From Bradyrhizobium barranii subsp. barranii (lineage in GTDB: Bacteria; Pseudomonadota; Alphaproteobacteria; Rhizobiales; Xanthobacteraceae), in contig NZ_CP086136.1 of assembly GCF_017565645.3 (NCBI RefSeq), positions 2,184,001-2,248,000 of the forward strand: a DNA stretch of 64,000 nucleotides, written 5' to 3'. A program made the position numbers and the translations under genes. Below are positions 55,757 through 64,000 of this stretch, piece by piece (within the stretch, counting starts at the first letter, position 1; each line of letters begins with the position of its first letter). The notes beneath the pieces were generated by a model, which saw only the letters and a list, made by a program, of their open reading frames with translations, searched no databases and was not told the DNA's origin.

Positions 55757-57439
55757 ATGTTTTTCTCCCGCATCAGTTTCAAGCTGGTCCTGATTGTCGG
55801 CATCAGCCTCCTCGGCATGATCGCTCTGGCGCCGATCGCGCTCTCGACCCTGCGCGCGCAGATGATCGCCGACCGCCAGGCCAAGACGCAGCACATGGTC
55901 GACGTCGGCTACGGCATCCTGGCACACTATCAGAAGCTCGAGAGCGAGGGGAAGCTGCCGCGCGAACAGGCGCAGGTCGCCGCGATCGCAGCGATCAAGA
56001 GCCTGCGTTATGACAAGGTCGAGTATTTCTGGATCAACGACATGGCGCCCAAGATGGTCATGCACCCGATCAAGCCCGAGCTCGACGGCAAGGATCTCTC
56101 CGGCATGAAGGACCCTGCCGGCAATGCGCTGTTCGTGGGCTTCGTTGACGTCGTCAACAAGCAGGGCGCGGGCTTCTACAGCTATCTCTGGCCGAAGCCG
56201 GGCTTCGAGCAGCCGGTCGGAAAAATCTCCTATGTGAAGGGCTTTGCGCCCTGGGGATGGATCATCGGTACCGGCATTTATCTCGACGACGTCGATGCCG
56301 TTTTTCGCCAGAATGCGACGACATTCGCCTACATTTGTCTGGCCGTCCTGGTCCTGGTGCTGGCCTGCTCCTTCGTAATCGGCCGCAGCGTGACCCGGCC
56401 GCTCGCGAACATCACCGCGCTGACCGAGCGGCTCGCCGCCGGCGACAGCGCGTTCGAGGTGCCCTACACCGGCCGCAGCGACGAGGTCGGCGGGCTCGCC
56501 AAGGCGCTTGCCGTGTTCAAGGACAATGCGTCGGCGGTGAGCCGCATGCATGCGGAGCAGCAGGAGACGAAGCAAAGGGCCGACGACGAGAAACGCAAGA
56601 CGATGGCCGATCTCGCCGGCAGGTTCGAGGCGAGCGTTCAGGCCGTCGTCCGCGACGTCTTCACCGAGGCGCGCGCGATGCAGCAGGCCGCGCAAGGCAT
56701 GTCGGAGACCGCGAACAAGGCGACCGACCGCGCAAGCTTCGTCGCGACCGCCTGCCAGCAGGCGTCGAGCAATGTGCAGACGGTGGCGTCCGCCGCCGGC
56801 CAGCTGTCGTCCTCGATCACCGAGATCAGCCAGCGTGTCGCGCAGGCTGCAAACGTGGCCGACAAGGCGGCCGCGGACGGTCAGCGCACCAACGACACCG
56901 TGCAGGGGCTGGCCGCCGCCGCGCACAAGATCGGCGAGGTCATCGACCTCATCAACCAGATCGCATCGCAGACCAATTTGCTCGCGCTCAACGCCACCAT
57001 CGAGGCGGCGCGTGCCGGCGAGGCCGGCAGGGGATTTGCCGTGGTCGCGAGCGAGGTGAAATCGCTGGCGAGCCAGACCGCGAAGGCGACCGACGAGATC
57101 GGCGCGCAGATCACCGCGATCCAAGCCGAGACCAACCAGGTTGTCGGCAACATCGAGAGCATCCGCAAGACCATCATGGAGGTCAACGAGATCTCCTCGT
57201 CGATCGCCGCCGCTGTCGAGGAGCAGGGCGCCGCGACGCAGGCGATCGCCCACAGTGTGCAGGAGGCGGCGTCCGGCACCGACCAGGTCTCGCAGAACAT
57301 CTCCGGTGTCACCGACGCCACGGCGGAAACGGGCCAAGCCGCGGGCCTCGTGCTGCAATCGAGCGGCCGGCTGTCGCAGAAGCTGCAATCACTGGAGAAC
57401 GAGGTCAGCACCTTCGTTGCGGGCGTGCGGGCGGCCTGA
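55757..57439 (+). CDS. Methyl-accepting chemotaxis protein with a Cache sensor
   Basis: 560 residues from MFFSRISFKLVLIVGISLLG at 55757; a GTG at 55709 would add an N-terminal tail. A first helix, a periplasmic single Cache domain (VDVGYGILAHYQKLESEG; FWINDMAPKMVMHPIKPELD; KISYVKGFAPWGWIIGTGIY), a second helix near 195-215, HAMP, then the long signalling coiled coil with the hairpin tip QIASQTNLLALNATIEAARA and GRGFAVVASEVKSLA. The ligand is unknown; sCache receptors often bind organic acids. Confidence 0.93.
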   Translation: MFFSRISFKLVLIVGISLLGMIALAPIALSTLRAQMIADRQAKTQHMVDVGYGILAHYQKLESEGKLPREQAQVAAIAAIKSLRYDKVEYFWINDMAPKMVMHPIKPELDGKDLSGMKDPAGNALFVGFVDVVNKQGAGFYSYLWPKPGFEQPVGKISYVKGFAPWGWIIGTGIYLDDVDAVFRQNATTFAYICLAVLVLVLACSFVIGRSVTRPLANITALTERLAAGDSAFEVPYTGRSDEVGGLAKALAVFKDNASAVSRMHAEQQETKQRADDEKRKTMADLAGRFEASVQAVVRDVFTEARAMQQAAQGMSETANKATDRASFVATACQQASSNVQTVASAAGQLSSSITEISQRVAQAANVADKAAADGQRTNDTVQGLAAAAHKIGEVIDLINQIASQTNLLALNATIEAARAGEAGRGFAVVASEVKSLASQTAKATDEIGAQITAIQAETNQVVGNIESIRKTIMEVNEISSSIAAAVEEQGAATQAIAHSVQEAASGTDQVSQNISGVTDATAETGQAAGLVLQSSGRLSQKLQSLENEVSTFVAGVRAA

Positions 57440-57633
57440 CATCGCGTTCATACTATCTGCCGCGGCGCGGATTATGCGCCTCGTCACGGCGCGCGCTGGC
57501 AACTGATATTCCGGCCTGCGGGACCGGCTATTGCGACGGGCTTTCTCGCCCTTGACGAGCGCGGTTAAAGTGAAGAAGCAGGATCATCGAACCTGCCGAC
57601 CCGCGCCTCGGCCCGCGGGCATGGAGACGCCGC

Positions 57634-60600
57634 ATGTCGTTCAAGAAACTCCTGATCGCCAACCGTGGCGAGATCGCCATCCGTATCGCGCGCGCGGCGG
57701 CCGATGCCGGCATCGCGACGGTCGCGATCCATCCGGCCGATGACGCGCTTTCGCTGCACGCGCGCGTTGCCGACGAGGCGATCGAAATCCCCGGCCGCGG
57801 CGCGCGGGCCTATCTCGATATCGAAGCGGTGGTGAAGGCGGCGAAGCGCGCCGGCTGCGACGCGGTGCATCCCGGTTATGGCTTCCTCAGCGAGAATGCC
57901 GCGTTCGCCAAGGCTTGCGCGGATGCGGGGATCGCCTTCGTCGGGCCGAAGCCGGCCGCGCTTAAACTGTTCGGCGACAAGGTCGCGGCCCGGCAACTGG
58001 CCAAGCGTTGCGGCGTGCCGATCATCGCCGGCACCAGCGGGCCTTCGTCGCTGGAGGAGATCACGGCATTCTTCGAATCCCTCGGCAAGGGCGCGGCGAT
58101 CGTGATCAAGGCGATGGCTGGTGGCGGCGGCCGCGGCATGCGCGTCGTGGAGAATGCCGCCGATCTCGCGGAAGCTTATGCGCGCTGCCAATCCGAGGCC
58201 AGCGCGGCGTTCGGATTCGACGGCGTCTATGCCGAGCGCCTGATCCGCCAGGCCCGCCACATCGAGGTGCAGATCATCGGCGATCGCCATGGCGCGATCT
58301 CCCATCTCTGGGAGCGCGAATGCACCATCCAGCGCAGGCACCAGAAGCTGATCGAGGTGGCGCCGAGCCCGTCGCTCAGCGACGCCTTGCGCGGCCGCAT
58401 CATCGAGGCTGCGAGGCAGCTCGCGACCGCGGCGGCTTACGACAATCTCGGCACCTTCGAGTTCCTGGTCGACGGCACGGCCGAGGACAGCTTTGCGTTC
58501 ATCGAGGCCAATCCGCGGCTTCAGGTCGAGCACACCGTGACGGAGGAAGTGCTCGGCCTCGACCTCGTCCGCGCCCAGCTTGCGGTCGCCGCCGGCGCAA
58601 CATTGGCATCCCTTGATCTGGCACAGGGCGCCATCCGAAAGCCGCGTGGCTATGCCATGCAGCTCCGCGTCAACATGGAGACGCTGGACGAGCTGGGGGC
58701 GACGCATCCGACCGGCGGCGTGCTCGCCGTGTTCGAGCCGCCGTCGGGGCCCGGCGTCCGCGTCGATAGTTTTGGTTATGCCGGCTATAAAACCAGCGCG
58801 GCGTTCGACTCCCTGCTGGCCAAGGTCATCGTGCACACGCCGGGCGAAGCCTGGCACGACGTCGTGGCAAAAGCCTCGCGCGCCTTGCGCGAGTTCAGGA
58901 TCGATGGCGTCGTCACCAACATCGCCTTCCTCCAGGCCGTGCTCGCACATCCCGATTTCAGGACCAACCGCATCGCGACCGATTTCATCGATCGCAACAT
59001 CGCAAAGCTGGTCGAGGCGGCCGATGGCGCGGCAAAGCCGCTCTATTTTGCCGCCACCGAGCGAAGCGGCCATGGTGCGGAGACGCACGTCGCGCAGATC
59101 GTGCCCGAAGGTGCGGTGATGGTCGCTGCGCCCTTGCAGGGAACCATCGTCACCATCCAGGTGAAGGAAGGCGAGATCGTGCGCCCGGGCCAGCAGCTCG
59201 CCGTGATCGAATCCATGAAGATGGAGCATCTGGTCATGGCCGAGCAGGGCGGCCGCGTCATGAAGCTCGTCGCCGGCGATGGCGTGACCCTGATGCATGG
59301 CGAACCAATCATGTATCTGGAGCCGCTCGACGTCGCGGCCGATGCGTCGGCAGCGGAGGCCGATGTCGATCTCGACCACATCCGCCCTGATCTCGCCGAG
59401 ATGATCGCGCGCCAGGCCAATACGCTCGATGCGAACCGGCCGGCCTCGGTCGAGCGCCGCCGCAACACCAACCAGCGCACAGCGCGCGAGAACGTCGCGC
59501 AGCTCGTCGACGACGGCTCGTTCATGGAATATGGCAGCCTTGCGATCGCAGCGCAGCGACGTCGCCGCAAGCTCGACGATCTCATCAAGAGCACACCGGC
59601 CGACGGCCTCGTGATGGGTGTTGCGACGGTGAATGCCGAGAAGTTCGGCGCCGAGGGCGGCCGCTGCATCGTCGTGGCCTACGACTACACCGTGCTCGCG
59701 GGCACGCAGGGCCACATGAACCACAAGAAGATCGACCGCATGCTGACGCTGGCGGAAGACTGGCGTGTGCCCTTGGTGTTTTACGCCGAAGGCGGCGGCG
59801 GCCGGCCCGGCGACACCGACCGACTCGGCATGACCGGCCTCGACGGCCCGTCCTTCGTGCAGTTCGCACGGCTCTCCGGCCTCGTGCCGGTTATCGGCGT
59901 GGTCTCCGGCTACTGCTTTGCCGGCAACGCCGCGATGCTCGGCTGCTGCGATGTCATCATCGCTACCAGGAACGCCTCGATCGGCATGGGCGGTCCGGCG
60001 ATGATCGAAGGCGGCGGTCTCGGCGTCTATCATCCGGCCGAGGTCGGCCCTGTTACGTTCCAGTCGCCGAATGGCGTCATCGACATCCTGGTCGAGGACG
60101 AGGAGGAGGCGACGCGGGTGGCTCAAAAATACCTGTCCTACTTCCAGGGTGCGGTGACGGAGTGGCAAGCGGCCGACCAGCGCCTGCTTCGCGGCGCCAT
60201 CCCGGAGAACCGCCTGCGGGTCTACGATATCCGCAGCGTCATCGATCTCGTCGCCGACAAGGATTCCGTGCTGGAGCTGCGCCGCGACTACGGCGTCGGC
60301 ATGATCACCGCGCTGATCCGCATCGAGGGCAAGCCGTTCGGCCTGATCGCCAACAATCCGCGCCATCTCGGCGGCGCGATCGATGCCGACGCCGGCGACA
60401 AGGCCGCGCGCTTCCTCCAGCTCTGCGACGCCTTCGATCTGCCGATCGTCTCGCTCTGTGATACGCCCGGCTTCATGGTCGGCCCGGAGGCCGAGAAGAC
60501 CGCGATCGTGCGCCACGTCTCGCGCATGTTCGTGACAGGTGCCAGCCTCACCGTGCCGCTGTTCGGCATCGTGCTGCGCAAGGGTTATGGGCTCGGCGCG

Positions 60601-60936
60601 CAGTCGATGATCGGCGGCGGCTTCCACGCCTCCTTCTTCACCGCGGCCTGGCCGACCGGCGAATTCGGCGGCATGGGCCTGGAGGGGTATGTCCGCCTCG
60701 GCTTCCGCAAGGAGATGGAGGCGATCGCCGACCCCGAGGAGCGCGAGACCTATTATCGCAACAAGGTCGCCGAGCTCTATGCCAACGGCAAGGCGGTCTC
60801 GATCGCCTCGGTGTTCGAGATCGACAACGTCATCGACCCCGCCGAGACGCGGCGCTGGATCATGGCGGGCGTGCGCTCGGTGCCGAAGCCGCCCGCGAGG
60901 ACGAAGAAGAAGCGACCCTGCATCGATACGTGGTGA
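57634..60936 (+). CDS. Single-chain biotin-dependent acyl-CoA carboxylase
   Basis: 1100 residues that join all three activities. The biotin carboxylase (1-450) has KLLIANRGEIAIRIARAA, AVHPGYGFLSENAAFA, the ATP motif AMAGGGGRGMRVV and FIEANPRLQVEHTVTEEV. The biotinyl domain carries the biotin lysine Lys529 in VIESMKMEHLVM. The carboxyltransferase (about 590-1080) follows. The layout matches the long-chain acyl-CoA carboxylase type of single polypeptide. It adds carbon dioxide to an acyl-CoA such as acetyl-, propionyl- or longer-chain; specificity is unproven. Adjacent to a sigma-54 activator that probably controls it. Confidence 0.9.
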   Translation: MSFKKLLIANRGEIAIRIARAAADAGIATVAIHPADDALSLHARVADEAIEIPGRGARAYLDIEAVVKAAKRAGCDAVHPGYGFLSENAAFAKACADAGIAFVGPKPAALKLFGDKVAARQLAKRCGVPIIAGTSGPSSLEEITAFFESLGKGAAIVIKAMAGGGGRGMRVVENAADLAEAYARCQSEASAAFGFDGVYAERLIRQARHIEVQIIGDRHGAISHLWERECTIQRRHQKLIEVAPSPSLSDALRGRIIEAARQLATAAAYDNLGTFEFLVDGTAEDSFAFIEANPRLQVEHTVTEEVLGLDLVRAQLAVAAGATLASLDLAQGAIRKPRGYAMQLRVNMETLDELGATHPTGGVLAVFEPPSGPGVRVDSFGYAGYKTSAAFDSLLAKVIVHTPGEAWHDVVAKASRALREFRIDGVVTNIAFLQAVLAHPDFRTNRIATDFIDRNIAKLVEAADGAAKPLYFAATERSGHGAETHVAQIVPEGAVMVAAPLQGTIVTIQVKEGEIVRPGQQLAVIESMKMEHLVMAEQGGRVMKLVAGDGVTLMHGEPIMYLEPLDVAADASAAEADVDLDHIRPDLAEMIARQANTLDANRPASVERRRNTNQRTARENVAQLVDDGSFMEYGSLAIAAQRRRRKLDDLIKSTPADGLVMGVATVNAEKFGAEGGRCIVVAYDYTVLAGTQGHMNHKKIDRMLTLAEDWRVPLVFYAEGGGGRPGDTDRLGMTGLDGPSFVQFARLSGLVPVIGVVSGYCFAGNAAMLGCCDVIIATRNASIGMGGPAMIEGGGLGVYHPAEVGPVTFQSPNGVIDILVEDEEEATRVAQKYLSYFQGAVTEWQAADQRLLRGAIPENRLRVYDIRSVIDLVADKDSVLELRRDYGVGMITALIRIEGKPFGLIANNPRHLGGAIDADAGDKAARFLQLCDAFDLPIVSLCDTPGFMVGPEAEKTAIVRHVSRMFVTGASLTVPLFGIVLRKGYGLGAQSMIGGGFHASFFTAAWPTGEFGGMGLEGYVRLGFRKEMEAIADPEERETYYRNKVAELYANGKAVSIASVFEIDNVIDPAETRRWIMAGVRSVPKPPARTKKKRPCIDTW

Positions 60937-61031
60937 GCGCAGTGCAGCAATAGCTGCGTCCCGGTTCCCGATTGACATCCCCGCCTGTGCTGCCAGACTT
61001 TGCACAATAATGCAGGGTGGAGACGTCCGCG

Positions 61032-62888
<1,857 letters not shown>

Positions 62889-62917
62889 CGTTCAGTCGCA
62901 TGCGGCGTTCTTTCTTC

Positions 62918-63063
62918 CTCTCTCCCCTTGTGGGAGAGGGTGGATCGCCGCGTAGCGGCGAGACGGGTGAGGGGTCTGCCTCCGCGATTACTCCCTTTCG
63001 AGTTTGCGGAGACATACCCCTCATCCGGCGCTTCGCGCCACCTTCTCCCACAAGGGGAGAAGG
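62918..63063. repeat. About 146-bp imperfect palindromic repeat, full copy 2
   Basis: Same arm order as at 15171-15316: ctctccccttgtgggagaggg, then gagacgggtgagggg, then cccctcatccggcgcttcgcg and ccaccttctcccacaaggggagaagg. Only the variable spacer between the inner arms differs much. Confidence 0.75.
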
Positions 63064-63083
63064 GAAAACAGCAAGCGAGAAGC

Positions 63084-63638
63084 TTACGAAAAATCGCTCC
63101 AGCTCAGATGCCGCGAATCGAGGTCGCCGACTGAAACGGTGCCGCGGATTTCGTGAGGGACGTGGAAGCTGCTGCGCAGATACACCAGCGGCGCGGCCTC
63201 GTCGGAATGCGTGACGCCGCGCACCTCGCCGACGAAGATCGAATGCGTCTTGGTCTCGAATTCCTGCGCCAGCAGGCAGTCGAATGCGGCGACCGCATCC
63301 GTCAGCACCGGAGCGCCGGTTGTGCCGCGCGTCCACTGTCCGAACGCAAATCGGTCGTCGCCGTTGACGCCCTTCTGGCCGCTGAAGGTGAGCGCGAGCA
63401 CGGCGTGGTCCTCGTGCAAGAAGTTGATCGCGAAGGCGCCTTCCTCGCGGATTCGCGCATGTGCGCTGGCGTTACGGTTGACGCAGACGATCAGGGACGG
63501 CGGATTGTCCGATAGCGAGCAGGCTGATGTCACCGTCAGCCCGGTGCGCTTGCCGTGCTCGGCGCCAACCGTGACCAGCGCAACCGCGCCGGCGCATTGG
63601 CGCATTGCAAGTTTGAAATCCTTTGCGTCGACGCTCAC
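63084..63638 (-). CDS. Flavin reductase (NADH-FMN, FRase_C-like)
   Basis: 184 residues of the flavin-reductase-like split-barrel family: MRQCAGAVALVTVGAEHGKR, TGLTVTSACSLSDNPPSLIV, CVNRNASAHARIREEGAFAI, NFLHEDHAVLALTFSG. Such proteins supply reduced FMN to two-component monooxygenases. It sits 58 bases from a luciferase-type monooxygenase gene on the same strand and is probably its partner. Confidence 0.9.
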   Translation of the reverse strand: MSVDAKDFKLAMRQCAGAVALVTVGAEHGKRTGLTVTSACSLSDNPPSLIVCVNRNASAHARIREEGAFAINFLHEDHAVLALTFSGQKGVNGDDRFAFGQWTRGTTGAPVLTDAVAAFDCLLAQEFETKTHSIFVGEVRGVTHSDEAAPLVYLRSSFHVPHEIRGTVSVGDLDSRHLSWSDFS

Positions 63639-63695
63639 GCCGAAATCTCCGAAACGGGGGCGGGTGCGACACGATTGCGCCGCACCCGCCGCGCG

Positions 63696-64000
63696 TCAAG
63701 CGGCCTTCTTCGCGGAGCCGAGATGCTTCAGGCGCGGCATCACCTCTTTGCTGAGCAGCGAGAGCGAATGGCGCCAGGCCTCCGGCTTGTGCTTGTAGTC
63801 GAAGCCGAACACTAGCAGCACGCCGAAGCCGCCGACCTCGTCGTAGATCTTCTCGATCTTCTCGGCGACGGTTGCGGGCGAGCCGACGATCCAGTTCCGC
63901 TTGGCGCAATATTCGACGGTGACGTCGCTGTCGGGCACGTCAGGCGCGTGCTTCAGATAGTCCTTGAAGCCGAAATGGCCGAGCAGCGGCAGGAAGTACT
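63696..64000 (-). CDS. LLM-class flavin-dependent monooxygenase, C-terminal part (cut by window end)
   Basis: The frame is open to the window edge. Visible: YFLPLLGHFGFKDYLKHAPD, CAKRNWIVGSPATVAEKIEK, VGGFGVLLVFGFDYKHKPEA, SKEVMPRLKHLG. These match the end of bacterial-luciferase-like monooxygenases. With the flavin reductase downstream it forms a two-component system that oxidises an unknown substrate using reduced FMN. Confidence 0.82.
   Translation of the reverse strand, partial: YFLPLLGHFGFKDYLKHAPDVPDSDVTVEYCAKRNWIVGSPATVAEKIEKIYDEVGGFGVLLVFGFDYKHKPEAWRHSLSLLSKEVMPRLKHLGSAKKAA

Noticed and set aside
57565..61005. 1146-codon minus-strand ORF opposite the carboxylase
   Set aside because: Typical antisense shadow of a GC-rich gene; no domain motifs.
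60985..61005. Possible -24/-12 (sigma-54) promoter before the activator gene (TTTGCA element)
   Set aside because: The required GG at -24 is missing at the correct spacing.

Overview
The window reads as a chromosomal segment of a Bradyrhizobium-like alphaproteobacterium (Nitrobacteraceae). The basis is the high GC content with G/C-ending codons, the family types present (alphaproteobacterial CarB with an insertion, DnaG with a degenerate zinc finger, RpoD with a long acidic insert, a 23-residue Lys/Ala peptide, a dimeric-type chlorite-dismutase-like protein), and many intergenic palindromic repeats of the kind that litter Bradyrhizobium genomes. Genus assignment is inference.

Layout. 0-5 kb: a frameshifted dihydrodipicolinate-synthase-family gene preceded by a compact promoter / 29-codon ORF / terminator unit, a LysR regulator, trxB, an Lrp regulator and greA. 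5-15 kb: carB, an MFS exporter with a divergent ArsR-type regulator, an atypical tRNA-Cys, a SAM methyltransferase, dps, a cupin protein, carA, an alpha/beta hydrolase and a GatB/YqeY protein. 15-32 kb: accessory metabolism, including an epoxide hydrolase, an acyl-CoA ligase with a MarR regulator, a SnoaL-like/membrane pair, a hybrid histidine kinase, a DUF2189 membrane protein, a transglutaminase, an arsR plus two SRPBCC genes operon, an LVIVD-repeat exported protein, LysE and DUF3592 proteins, an N-formylglutamate amidohydrolase-like enzyme, a gamma-glutamylcyclotransferase-like protein and a chlorite-dismutase-like protein. 32-37 kb: dnaG and rpoD.

37-48 kb: a gene-free stretch with a perfect FNR/FixK-type box, an OmpA-like protein, a lytic transglycosylase, a frameshifted SDR gene, a single-domain response regulator, a second LysE, the Lys-rich mini-protein, a diguanylate cyclase, an amidase, rpoH, an RluA-family pseudouridine synthase and small envelope proteins. 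48-56 kb: tRNA-Glu, a MITE-like palindrome, an AT-richer trypsin-like protease with a SEC-C tail (likely acquired), a D-aminoacylase-type amidohydrolase with a CobW GTPase interrupted by an in-frame amber codon, a tautomerase/TetR pair and two unknown genes. 56-64 kb: a chemoreceptor, a single-chain biotin-dependent acyl-CoA carboxylase, a sigma-54 activator, a flavin reductase and the C-terminal end of its likely partner luciferase-type monooxygenase.

The housekeeping backbone covers pyrimidine/arginine precursor synthesis (carA, carB), replication priming and sigma factors (dnaG, rpoD, rpoH), transcript cleavage (greA) and thiol redox (trxB). The rest is catabolic and signalling cargo, mostly regulator/target pairs with visible operators. 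Four genes are broken by single lesions while the downstream reading frame remains intact, which points either to very recent decay or to sequence errors. No CRISPR array, prophage or complete insertion sequence was seen.
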